From NCBI GenBank assembly GCA_022495005.1, contig JAGYXB010000081.1, forward strand, positions 310,001-374,000: DNA of 64,000 nucleotides, read 5' to 3'. Every line of letters starts with the position of its first letter. The stretch's first letter is position 1. Below are positions 25,570 through 37,239 of the stretch, one piece after another. The notes under the pieces were generated by a model that searched no databases, was not told the DNA's origin, and worked only from the letters and a program-made list of their open reading frames with translations. Position numbers and translations under genes: made by a program. Origin of the DNA: Rhyacophila brunnea. Lineage: Eukaryota; Arthropoda; Insecta; Trichoptera; Rhyacophilidae.

Positions 25570-27880
25570 CCTGCTTGTGTGCTGATACAGATAGTGTAAA
25601 TTACTATACGTTATCATTCTTTATGAATTTTATGAATATTTGTCATTTTGAAAACATCGCATCAATAATATTAATTATGTAGGTACTGAAAAAAAATATT
25701 TCATCATTTAATTCGTCATATGTACATACGTTCCGTATGTTGTAGTGTATCCACATTGATACAAGTACGTATATCATAAATGTTCTTATATTCATTTATT
25801 TATATCATTTACTGATCAATTCGAAACGTTAGCTACCCCTTTCCGCCTGGTCTCCCCCGCATAGGTATATGGAAAACATGAAATTCCTATCAAGTGCTTA
25901 TAAGTGCGTTTAGCCTTAGGTACCTACTCAGCGAGACATCAAACCGCAATTATGGGCTACACTCTGCCTATAGGCATACGTAATAATGTATATAATGTGA
26001 CAGATATTATGATGTGTTACACAAACATATTATTATTATTTTGACGCATTTCCTTGATATTGTAGTTCTTCAGCCTTTCTAATATAATGCAGTATTTGCT
26101 GTGAAATTAAATACAAAATAATGTGTTTATTCATTCATTTCTTTTGTCATTAATTACCTACAATCAATATCAACAATAAAATTACTCTCCAAATAAATCA
26201 CAAAATACTAAACAACTTAATACCACGAAATATCTAATACTGCCTATAAAAATGAAAACAAATAAATGTATGACTTCATCGAAAATAGTATGTAATATAA
26301 TATGTACATTTAATAATATAATAGTACTCGAGCAATTTTTAATATATTCTATATAACCAAATGTTATAATAATTATCTTTCTTAGTGTATTCAAATTAGT
26401 TACGTCGCAAAAAGTATAATTACCGATTTCCTAATATAGCACAAAAATTATCTTTGAACCAAAAATTTAATGTATAAAGGAAATGCTTATTAATTTTAAA
26501 TCTTAACATCATTCATTTAACCTAACGGCAGCAATGTTTTTATTATAAGTACCAAATTAAATTTCAATATTAATTGTTAAAAAATAACCCAACAACGTTG
26601 AAACGCATGAAAAAGCGAGGTTTAATTCATTATCAATTTAAAAAAATATATTTATAATTTTCCCAATAAGTTTGATCATCTATAGTAATATCTTCTCACC
26701 GTTAATAAAATTAACAATAATTGACTTGTTATATTAATTTTATAAATCCCCATCTTGAGAAAATATTGGCTTAAGATTATAATATAATATTTGCACGCAA
26801 TCTAGGATAGGCATAAATAATAGCAATCAAATAAAATGTATTTAGTGATAGAAGGTAATATTTACAAATTTTTAAAACATCCAAATATACATAGTTATTG
26901 GAAATTAACCACACGAACGATACTTTCATCGGTAGCTAAATGAATGAAGCACTCGTTCAGCTAGCAAAATATTATAATAATACTAAGCCCAAATTCTACT
27001 AGCTTTAAATCTATTTCAATATATTTGTAAATATATATTTAGAGGCTATTTTACGTTATTATAATAGTTTCTTAATATATCTCAATAACAACAGCTAATT
27101 CGATAATTTATTGAAAAGTAAACATATATTAATTCTCAATGTATGCGTATTTATTAATTCATGAACGTATGTAATTATGCTGCATATATTAAATATACCT
27201 CACAATACAAATGTCAGGTTTTTACTGCTTTCTAAGAGCAAGTTGGTTATTTGGCAACAATCCAAATTTCAAAACGACCAAAAAAATAACTAACTTCAGC
27301 ACTATAAAATAATTTGCGAGCGCGCAAACCGAACTTGTGCACTAGCCTTAAAACAATGGACTTTACTTAACGATAGCCAACTCATTAAAAATAATAGACT
27401 TTTATTGCATTTAAATAATAGAGTTTATCCAATTAATTACATAAGGCATGTCTCGAGTAAAAACTTATCTAAGAAGAAAGGCGAGTAGTTTACTATGGAA
27501 TGGAAAGATTTATGTTGGCTATAAACGTAAAAGGATTTAAAAAAACGATAGTTTATGATAATGCAAAGAATTTGGCACATCATTTAAATGTGCATAGTTG
27601 CTGTATAAATTCATTAAATCTATCAATAATTCATATAATATAAAACTAAAAAAATATATAGGTATTGCATATGATTGGAACTGCTAGCCAATTTTTACTA
27701 GGTGGACACTCATAGACCAGCTATTTTAGAAATAAAATAAAGCCCTTAAAAATATGGTAATAGGAACAGAATGATAAATATTTGTGAAAACTTACCAAAT
27801 CAACTTATTTCTAGAGTTTATCGTGAATATTTTCACACTAAAATGATAAATATTGTTTAGAAATTATACACAAATAGTTT
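25570..27880. other. Intronic stretch, nothing recognised
   Basis: AT-rich. The 71-codon minus-strand frame at 26182-26394 has no motif and typical background base use. Confidence 0.4.
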
Positions 27881-28061
27881 ATTCAGAAATTATGACGTTT
27901 ACTAGGATCCGCGAGATAACTCGTCCGTGGCCTGACGCGACATACATGGTTAGGCGAGTTGACCTGTCCAAGGCACTGATCAGTTTAATTGAACACGGTG
28001 ATTTTGCATCCAAGCTCTGTCATCCTGGTCTCATAGAATCTCTGACTTACTTATTTAAATT

Positions 28062-28430
28062 TTTGCTGATTGGGCTTTAAAACAACTTGAAACAGACCAA
28101 TTATTTCATGAAAATATAATTTTCAGCGACGAAGCTCATGTTTGGTTAAAATGGCTTCGTAAACAAATACAATTGTCGCATTTTGACTAATGAAAACCTA
28201 CGTGCTATTTTTGAAACACCTCTTTATCCACAAAAATTAGCAGTTTAATTTGGTTTATGGTCTGGAGGTGTAATTGAACCGTATTTTTTAGAAAATGAGA
28301 ATGCAGTTACTATCAATGGAGAACGCTACAGAAAATTTTTTTCTGACATAGATTAGATGAGTTTATTTTGAACGATAATATGTGGTTCCAACGCAACATG
28401 TCATACAGATTGCTCATGAAACAATCGTAT
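28062..28430 (+). pseudogene. Tc1/mariner-superfamily transposase fragment, degenerate
   Basis: Starts with FADWALKQLETDQLFHENII, then FSDEAHVWLK, where the D of FSDEAH is a catalytic-triad position. After a one-base shift near 28150 it continues as NGFVNKYNCRILTNENLRA, TPLYPQKLAV, a stop at 28246, FGLWSGGVIEPYFLENENAV and TINGERYRKFFSDID. A damaged MWFQ and ATCHT region at 28380-28410 marks the next catalytic aspartate block. This order is that of IS630/Tc1/mariner transposases found repeatedly in insects. The N-terminal helix-turn-helix part and the C-terminus are not visible, and no ends could be assigned. Confidence 0.85.
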
Positions 28431-28605
28431 TTACACTTTTCTATTGTTTAATAACTTAATACTGATATATTTCTTTTTTTTATTATCATAATATTTTTTG
28501 TTCAAATGTCATGTTGTGAATATCTGAAATTAATGATTTGTAATTATTTTCATTATATGTAAAAAAATAAATAAAATTTGACTTGAATTGAACTAATTGA
28601 GAGTT

Positions 28606-28721
28606 ATATCGTCGCCAATACTACAATAACACTTATCTTGAATTGAAAAAATGTTTTATTATCTCTCCTGTAAAATTTGCGCAATTCAAGATAAGTGTTC
28701 TTGCAGTATTGGCGACGATAT
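28606..28721. repeat. Inverted repeat, 39 bp arms with 38 bp loop
   Basis: Left arm 28606-28644 (starting ATATCGTCGCCAATACT) and right arm 28683-28721 (ending AGTATTGGCGACGATAT) match with only a few mismatches. Both carry ACACTTATCTTGAATT in opposite orientation. It lies about 175 bp past the mariner relic and may be a small MITE or that element's remaining terminus. Confidence 0.8.
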
Positions 28722-29286
28722 TTAAAATATACATTTATCTTCTAATTGATATCTCTATATATCAAATACTTAAAGGATAATGACGACCAAGACAAAAAAA
28801 AACTTTACTGGTTTCTTAATCAGAAAACTATGCTGCATAACACTTTCAAAAAGTTCCTCTCTTTTCTTTCCAGTTATCTAGGAATAAAGTTTGCCGCAGT
28901 TACAAGGGTGTCCGTGAAAATGGCTTTATTTTAGCATTTCTTTGACCTATTGGAGACGTTTTTGCGCTTTTAGCGTTTTCATTCTCCTCCTTTGTCGAAC
29001 GTCAAGTGTTTCACTTTTCTTTTTGATTTGTGTGAAAAGTTTGCAACTTCTCCTTTTGTCGGTATGAGTTATTCAAATTTTATTTGTCAGGCTCGCTTTA
29101 TTTAAAACTTCCCCCGCAAAACGACGTATGCCCATTGCCGAGTGGCCATGGCCGACAATTATAATATCTACTATAAGATATTCCCGGAAGATAAAGTTCT
29201 TCGAAGGCATAAATGTTTTTCTTTTCGTAAATACTTAAAACTTCTAAAATTGTACGTATCCGGAAATTTGAACATATACAATTATT

Positions 29287-29880
29287 GACCGTAGGATACT
29301 GCTTCGTAAGCCGTTGTCCTTGAAGTATGTGTTCGTACAACATTTAATCAAATGATAGGTTGTTCGTTAAACATTTCACCGTAGAGTATATTGTACGTAT
29401 GTTACAAAATGCGTCGGTCGTTTGCAAACAGTATGTTTCAATTATCTACATGAAATATTTTCAAGAAATAAATATAGATAGGTATGTAAATATTGATAAA
29501 CTGTAAATTATTTATATTTAAGTAAATATTGTTATATCGGTTAACCTATAATATTCATGTCAAAATATAAGACTTAACAATATTTAATAAAACCATCGGA
29601 AAGACAGAAGAAAATAAGTAGGAAACTAAATTAAAATAACAATGATATTGTGTATATTGATGTAGTTCCACCATTAAATTATTTTAAAACCAATAAAAGC
29701 ATTTCATAAAATCTGCAAGTATAGAATCTAGAAACTAGCGCCGCATTTTGTAACATACGTACAATAATACTTCACGGTGAAATGTTCAAGAACAACTCGT
29801 CATTTGATTAAATGCTATACGAACACATGTTTCAAGAACAACGGTTCATGAAGAAGTGTCCTACGGCCAACTGCATACGT
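29287..29880. mobile_element. Fold-back element with long inverted arms
   Basis: Arms of roughly 125-140 bp: left about 29287-29413, right about 29740-29880, inverted. Shared blocks include CATTTAATCAAATGA, ACATTTCACCGT and GTACGTATGTTACAAAATGC, with scattered differences. The central 330 bp is AT-rich and without coding signs. No clear target duplication was found, so the outer ends are approximate. Confidence 0.75.
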
Positions 29881-29889
29881 ACAATTTAC

Positions 29890-31050
29890 ATGTAACCAAA
29901 ATTTTATGCTGTCAACCACATAGGTACTTCGTCTACTATCTATACCCCATAATATTATAAACACATAAATATTAAATAAGTTAATAAAATAATAATATGA
30001 AAACCATTTGCCATAGACAAAGGATTTGATGTAAGGTTCTGTTTATTATTTTATGACGGTCAGGTCATAAAGTAATAAACACAAAGCAAGCCAAATTTAT
30101 TAAAATATTACCAACATTCAAATCGTGTTTCGTTTGTGTCACATTCTTTAACGCATCTTATGATACAGACAGATTGAAAATAAAATATTAATCAACACGT
30201 CGTGTTAAAGTTCATCCCGCATTCTCCACAATCGAGAATTATTTTTTTCCATTATTATTAATAATTATTTATTATAACCTCGCACAGGAGGCAGCCCGAG
30301 ACTCATTCTTTTATGTTCCTTCAGCGTATCCAAGCTGGTTCCACTCCTCCCAATCCTGTGGATTGTGTTGCAATGTACTTACGCAGAATGTATACCTTTC
30401 AGATATTTTCCACCTATTAGATACCATACCATTGGATGATTAAATATTTTCTGCGATTGTCCCTTTGTCGAACTAAATGAACAATTTATTGTCATTAGAG
30501 GGTTTTAGCACCCTTATATTTCCTTTATCTTTCTGCTGTTTGTCTATTCATGTTATAGCCAGCATGTTCTTCTATGGTTTGTAAATTTCTACATCTCTTA
30601 TTTACTAAAGGTCCATATTATTATTGCGAAAAGTTCTCACTGTATGAAGGATATATTCCGTTTTGGGCACAATGGGATGTCGGTATTGATTACATTATTC
30701 AGGTGGCCAAAAGCACTTCATCTCAGCTCTGTTGTGCAAACAATTTTATCTAAACATACCCATCAATCGATTCGTACTTGTTGTCCCAGATATAAATGGT
30801 TCTTCGAGTCATATTATATTACATTACATAATATGTAGGTTATTGATATTATAATAACAAGTTTTCCTATTTTCTTTTTCAAAAAAGTGTTGTTTTTAAA
30901 GAGACATGATTTATTTATACCTTCAATATAATATGTATTTGTATTATGTTTGAATGCAATGAAAACCATATAAATATTTTACTAATAGTGAATCACTATT
31001 TAAGGTTCGCTGAAAAGAAAATATTTCCATTGGAAATATGTCAATAACGT
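29890..31050. other. Intronic stretch, possible old repeat
   Basis: A GC-richer segment at 30280-30420 (around AGGAGGCAGCCCGAGAC) is suggestive of retroelement debris on the minus strand, but no frame gives a recognisable motif. Confidence 0.35.
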
Positions 31051-31056
31051 TGAAAA

Positions 31057-31363
31057 AACATCGATGGTGATTAATTGACAAATCGTAACCCAATTTGGTA
31101 CTAAAACTGGCTACCCCTAACCAACATTGTCACTTCTATACGGCGGAGTATTATTACTGAGTAAAATAAAAAAGTATTGCAGAAATTAAGCTATTATTAT
31201 CTATCTATACCTACTATTAATATCTACTTATATCTTCAATACTTTATTTTATTAAATTTGAATGCATTTCTCTAAAGTAGTGATAATAAATTATTATGGT
31301 AACAAATAGCCAGTTATCACATGATATAGGGTTACTAGTTGTCAATTAATCACGATCAATGTT
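31057..31363. mobile_element. Short MITE with about 35 bp terminal inverted repeats
   Basis: The left arm 31057-31091 (AACATCGATGGTGATTAATT onward) is matched by the reverse of 31329-31363 (AACATTGATCGTGATTAATT onward), with the similarity running on into the CTGGCTA region. About 307 bp. Target duplication not resolved. Confidence 0.72.
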
Positions 31364-31523
31364 CAATAGAGAACTAGTTTAGATATATGAAAGTGAAGCT
31401 GAAAAAATGGTTTCTCAAATTAACAATGAAATTAGCTGCAAGACATTAAAATTTAGTATAGAAAACTCATATGCAGGAACCGGAACATCTTTATAATAAT
31501 ATTATCTTAAGATATATTTTATG

Positions 31524-31766
31524 CACACACGATGGCCGCGCGGCTTAAGCGTTGGTCTATTGCGTCGTGGGTCCCAGGTTCGAATCCTGGGTCTGGCAAG
31601 TACACATATTGTTTTTTCAATTTGTGTATGAGTCAGAGTATGGACCTAATAGGTTGAGCAAGTGGCTGATATCTATTTTTCGTAACAACAAAATCTGTCA
31701 ATACAAACCTCCACTCTGTGGAGGCTCATATGATCCTATTAGGATCGGACATGGTCGAGAAAAAAA
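31524..31766 (+). mobile_element. tRNA-derived SINE, full length with probable target duplication
   Basis: The head at 31532-31598 has an A-box-like stretch (CGGCTTAAGCGTTGG) and a perfect B box and T arm (CCAGGTTCGAATCCTGG), as in Leu/Ser-type tRNAs, but no good acceptor stem, so it is not a functional tRNA. The body includes CAGAGTATGGACC and the small hairpin CCTCCACTCTGTGGAGG, and ends in GAGAAAAAAA. Flanks ATATTTTATG (31514-31523) and ATATTTTTATG (31767-31777) look like the target duplication. The body is shared with 19998-20140. Confidence 0.82.
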
Positions 31767-32690
31767 ATATTTTTATGGTTGCTTTGAGGTAAAATCGCAA
31801 ACAACGATATAATATATTGTCATACATACATTATAACCTAACGTATGAAGCCATCTTGTTATTTTTCATCAGCGTTATTAATGCGCCAATGTACAGAATA
31901 TTTTTTTTATTACTACCAACATTGAATAAACATTTAATGATAATATATGTCACAAATGTTATCGTCATTTTTTCTTTGTTCATTATGTTGTAAAATTTAG
32001 TATTTATTTTCTAAAAATAAGTTATCGTTTATTTATTTTTAATGATATTTTTATAGTCATCCCGTTTTAATCTTGCTTTTTACCATCATGTTGGTACTTA
32101 GTATGTGCATATGATAATATTTTATCAATCGGCTTACATCCCAAAAAAATCCCAGAATTCAATTCTACCGTATACACAAATTTGTATCAAATCTTTAAAC
32201 TTGTTTCACTAAAAACGTATAAGTAAACTAGAATTACAATAAGTGTATTTATTTATTTTAAACCCAAATATTGTGAACATAACAGATCGGAATTCAAGGC
32301 GTGCATAACAGTAGTTTTAAATTGAAAAAGAGCTGGTTCCCATCAAATGATTCAATTAAATAAAAATACATAGGTATCTAATACACAGCAAATATAGATA
32401 ATGAAATGAAAAAAAATAAACAAAAACATGAACAATGTTAAATAATAAAATAAAATACACATCACTGAAAATGTATACGTCTCTGAGGAGCGTATTCATT
32501 AGTCTCGATGCAGTGATCATATTATGAGACCTGACTTTTGTCAGTCAACTTTTTAAATCTTACAAACAAACGTAAGTAGGTTATCCATTAAACATATACT
32601 GATTTCAAATCAATAAGAATTCAAATTTCATTTTATCTGTAATGGTAGTAGGTACTTATAATAAATAATACAATGTATAGTAAAACTTAC

Positions 32691-33296
32691 CTGAGTGATG
32701 CTCCAGTATCGATCCAGCGATATGAGGCACAGGTTCATTATACTGGCTGTTGATAGAAGCACATCCATCGCGGAGTAAATTTCACACCACCAATACCCAA
32801 ATATCCAGTAACCCATCAGCTCATTCGCTAATGAGAATGGCATTATCAACAGTCCCAAGAAAAAGTCTGACACCGCAAGTGAGGCTATGAACCAGTTCTG
32901 TATGTTCTTCAGTGCCTTCTCCGTCGCGATGGCAATGATGACCAGCATATTACCAACCACGACCATTATCATGAGAATAGTCACGATGAAAGAAGCTATT
33001 ATTATATGAAGGAGTGAGTAGCCACTTGGATAAGTATTCAAAACTAGAAGCGTATGATTTAGTGAGAAACTGTCATTCATAGATGATCCGAAGAATGTAG
33101 AGTTTGGGTCTTGTACCGTTCCATTTCCCAGCCCATGCAATGCCATGTATTCCTCTTCCGTGATAAATGGAGACGGAAATGAACTATAGTTGGTAAGAAT
33201 CGAATATGTCCCGTTATGCATTTTCGCTTCTGGGTTATTCCCTTTACAGGAAATTACTGTGCAATTCGTATGATCACCCGATACTTCATTAATCAT
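32691..33296 (-). CDS. Octalpha2R: Octopamine receptor alpha2-type, first coding exon (N-terminus to TM3 and DRY motif)
   Basis: First coding exon of a class A aminergic GPCR, expected to be a plasma-membrane receptor for octopamine. ATG at 33296 gives 202 residues. A longer reading from 33308 needs a TTG start, and a TAA stop lies in frame at 33318-33320, so this ATG is chosen. Residues 1-95 are extracellular with seven N-glycosylation sequons (N11, N28, N36, N58, N65, N74, N80). TM1 is about 96-122 with the GN pair at 115-116. TM2 is about 133-156 with LAVSD (D144). C171 is the disulfide cysteine at the top of TM3, D178 the amine-binding aspartate, and D195-R196-Y197 the DRY motif. The segment around MPFSLANELMGYW and STASIMNLCLISLDRYWSIT fits the alpha2-adrenergic-like octopamine group better than tyramine, serotonin or dopamine receptors, from family knowledge. 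The exon ends with CAG at 32691, followed by GTAAGT, phase 0. The open frame continues into the intron to 32628, which is not coding. Subtype is inferred; receptor class is firm. Confidence 0.92.
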
Positions 33297-33312
33297 TCGA
33301 GACGCCAATTCA

Positions 33313-33333
33313 CTACGTTATTTCAGCATTCAT
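33313..33333 (-). promoter_or_regulatory. Upstream short ORF before the receptor start codon
   Basis: On the minus strand an ATG at 33333 opens a six-codon frame (MNAEIT) that stops at 33313, 16 bases before the presumed receptor ATG at 33296. A second ATG at 33329 opens a three-codon frame. If the mRNA leader includes this stretch without splicing, these could lower translation of the receptor. The leader and transcription start are not known, so the role is inferred. Confidence 0.3.
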
Positions 33334-36300
33334 CGATTCCACCGTTTATGTAACGAACTATCTAAAACTCCTCAGTTATACAAACTTCACTTTTACACTT
33401 TTCTTTAGTAAAAAACTTACAGATTTAAAAACTACACATTCATTAAATTTAAATGATATTTTATAGAAAGGAGTGTAGGCACAGATTTTATTACTTTTAA
33501 GTATACTTAATACAAATTTATCAGCGTATATTAAATTGGAAGAAACCGATTAGAATATTGAAACAGTTTATTATTTGTGAGGTGTTTTAAATTTAAAGAA
33601 ATAAAGCTTAGATTTAAAAACAATTAAATTCCATCTCAGCAGGTTGACGTTTGGTCCCAAACAAGTAGTTTAGTTAAATTAAAATCAATATTTTATATTT
33701 GCGATTTTTTCTTTTATCTTCAAAACTTCAAAGAAATTATCGTGTTCTTGAGAATTTCTTTACATTTTTTATTAATCAAATCTACACACTTCAAATACGT
33801 TTGTTTGATAAATATTATTATTATTATTACATATAAACTCTTAAAAATACAGCAAAATATTTTAACTTACATAATTGATATTATTCGTATAAAACAAAAC
33901 ATAGCCGCGATATAGTTATTTTAACAAAAATTTACAAAATATTCTTAAATACTGAAACAACGTTACAAGTACTCACATAAAGATTGTTTCAGTTATGTTT
34001 ATGCACATAAATAGTTCAAATATATGTTTAAATTTACTAGCAATAATATTTATAATATTTCAATTATGCTACCTACATAAATGCTCCGATTATTTACAAA
34101 TAAAAACAATACTCTTATATTTTTCAAGATCAAATCGAATATGACTACGTCTAAAACGTTACAAATAAGCACAGAGTAAATGTGATCTGGTATTACTATA
34201 TTTTTTTCATAAAAATACAACTATTATTTCTATCAAAGATTCAAACCCGTTTTGTTCCGAACGCTGCTCCACCTGACGGCAGAAGACGGCAACATTGAAA
34301 ATCAAATTTAAAAAATCAAATTTATACTATTTCAAAGTACACCCAACAGACGAATAAAACCGTTTTATATACTACAACTGTTAATTTATATTTTATATTT
34401 CTAACCTATATATTTTAGTATTATAATAACTAATTTTTTAATTACTAGTTCGATTATTTTTTTCAAATTGCTATCAAGTGTTTATATTAAATAAAAGTAG
34501 ACGCCACAGACATGTATAGTTTAGTACTATATATTTTATAGAACGCATATGAATGCGTTTTTTAAATATAGTAATCAATTCTAATTACTTATTTTTTATT
34601 ACGTTACAAGATAGAGATTATTAATTACTTTAATATTCTTATTAACTATTTCAGCATAATTCTGAATTTTTAAGCGTAAAGTGTTTGGTTCCAAATTTAT
34701 CCATAGAATAAACTTTTTCTGCAGCCTTTTATTTGTTAGAACTTTTCTTCAACTCGTATAAGAACAATGAGTTAATCGTTCGAGAAAAACTACCCAATGA
34801 AGTTAAAACAAAATGACTAAAATTACTTAACGCAATTATTTTGTTATTTGTTGTATAAAATTAAATATTATAGAAGGTTATAAATAAATATTGATTTGAG
34901 AAAAATACCTTATTCAATATTATAGCAACGATTTGTTTATTAGTAGTAAGTATTATGTAAAAATGATGGTTTCGGGGAAAATTGTTTACAATAGAATAGT
35001 TTCCGGAAAATGTAGGTCAATTTTCAGTGAAAAAAGATAGAAATTATTCAACATTAAACCACAATAGAAAAGGCGAGTACAAAAGAAACCTTTTACGGGT
35101 TCACACCCATCTATTTCAGGTTCGTTCAGTCACGACCGACGAATCTTATTGCAATATTTTCTATGGACGTTCGGTAAATGTAAATATCTACCGCAGATAA
35201 ATTAGTATTCACAACAAACAAAATGACAGTAATTTTATTCACTGTTAACACGCTTACCATACAGATGTATTAGCGCGAATATTTCGCAATATACAATCTA
35301 TAAAACGAAACAAGTCGTAAATCAAACGTGAATTAGAACAAACAATCTGTTTATTATTGCTTGCTATTTCACGAGCTTCAAATCTCTAGCATTGCATGAA
35401 TTCTAAAAATATATAAACATACTATTCTACTATTTTCCACCCAAAACACTACTATAAATGTTGCATTACATAAAAACAAACTTAATTTTTGTAATCGTAC
35501 AAGAATATTATAATATAATAACTGAAAAGTAGCTGTGTTCTGTAACCGATTATTTTAATTTATATCCAAAAATCTGTATAAATTAGAGTGAAATAACTTT
35601 TGTTAATGATATTGTAGAATGTAAACACTCGTTATGGTAATAACCGTTTAATAACACGCGTAATGGTTAAGTGCGGTGCATGTTATTCTGTTATAGTGAC
35701 CGCGCGTAAAGTGTCGAATCGTGTCCGGTTATGAAAGCTGGCACTTTAAAAGCTATGACTGCGAGCTTTTCGATGTTAGCAATATGAGAAACACTTGTTT
35801 TAACGATCACGACAAAGGAATTTTCGAACGGTAACTGAGCTTTTAACGCCGGAGCAAATAAATTATTTCGGTATTAACGGCGGCGGTAAATATTACTACT
35901 GCGGCTCTTGTTTGCGAAAAAGGCTTCTAGACTAAATTTGGAACGGACTAACCTTACACCAATGGCTGAAGCTTGAAAATATACTTGAAGAGATCTCAAA
36001 ATTATACTATGTATAAACTCTAGGCTTAACAACGTAATGAAAAAAGGAGCTTTCTGTTGAAAATGCTTCTTTAAAAATAAGTTTTATTGATAGTATCACT
36101 TGAGTGGTTTCCGTAATAGAAAGTGACAAGATGTCGTAAGTCAAACGTAAAAGCTTGCCTTTTTAAGGAAATAACCACACAAAGTAGGCAATGAAGGAAA
36201 AATGGCCGAAGATATGAACGTCTTTACTTTATTTCACGGATCAAGTGATATTAAACGAAGCAAGTGGAAAAAATAAGTGGGGAAAGATATGTACAGTGCC

Positions 36301-37239
36301 AGATGATGCTCTTGTCTCACTCACTCTTAAATATTTCAGCAAGTTTTGTCTCTCTTCGTGAAACTCAAGTATTTTCGAGCTTTCTTAATCTTGTAGGCTA
36401 CTTTGGAGTTTTCAATGGGAGATTTTGATGAAATAAGCGAATCTTTCGTTTGTAATTAAGCCGCTTGTGGGTTTTGACTATGTTTTTTGGCAAATTTGAA
36501 GACGACACTTTAACACGTGTAAATAAACCGGTCACTGTGTGATTTTATCTACCTATGAAATAAATAATCGAACATTTATTCAACAAATATTTCAAAATTA
36601 TATTTTGCTTTGAATAAAATTGGTTCAATAATAAATGACTATCTTACTATTATTATAAAAATGCAAATTATTTGTAAATAATCAAAGCTTAACAATCGTT
36701 TTCGTTAATGATGTATAAAAACTGAAAATAACGTTTAATTAATGCCAAAAACACATAACGGAATATTTTTATTGTGTTTTATAATGTAGATTTTAAACTA
36801 GTTTTCATTGTCATTCTTTAGGTAATTCTTAGTATAGAACTAATTTACTGATTTTTACTGTCTTACATTAAAATATTTTACTAGCCGACTCTTTATTATA
36901 TATATTATAATTAAATCACACATTTATATTGCGCGTGCCAACAAATATTGTTTTGCAGTCTAACAAATGAAATTTAATAACGATATTAAATTTACCACTA
37001 TAATTTCTCACTAAAATCGCAGCACTGTTTATTTTAATAATGATTTATAAGATAATAAATTTCGCTCGTGTAGAGTGGTATTATTTTCGGAATCGTTTAG
37101 ATTTTGATTAGAGTTTTTGCAGCAGTTTGAAAAAGTCTCGATCAATCCTCTTATGGGACTTCCCGGCATATAAGACTAGTTGCCACACACAGTGGCCCAT
37201 TGCGAAGTATATAGCGGGCGATTGTTTTCTCAATACAGA

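Larger units (their letters stand above)
8399..32690 (-). other. Octalpha2R: First coding-region intron of the octopamine receptor gene (24.3 kb)
   Basis: Bounded by donor GTAAGTTTTA (starting at 32690) and acceptor TCTCTTTCAG (ending at 8399), 24,292 bp. It holds the Jockey-like LINE, one hAT MITE, nested palindromic repeats, SINE copies, a mariner relic and three fold-back elements, each listed separately. No host exon was recognised inside it on either strand, apart from a short unidentified coding-like stretch at 27892-28050. Confidence 0.88.

Noticed and set aside
31532..31598. Functional Leu/Ser tRNA gene
   Set aside because: The T arm is perfect but no acceptor stem can be formed, and the sequence continues into a SINE body shared with another locus.
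33297..33308. Longer receptor N-terminus starting at 33308 (MASRM)
   Set aside because: The first codon there is TTG; the first ATG is at 33296, with a stop in frame at 33318-33320.
33459..33465. TATAAAA motif on the minus strand about 165 bases before the receptor ATG
   Set aside because: Such motifs are frequent by chance in DNA this AT-rich, and there is no supporting initiator or expression evidence.
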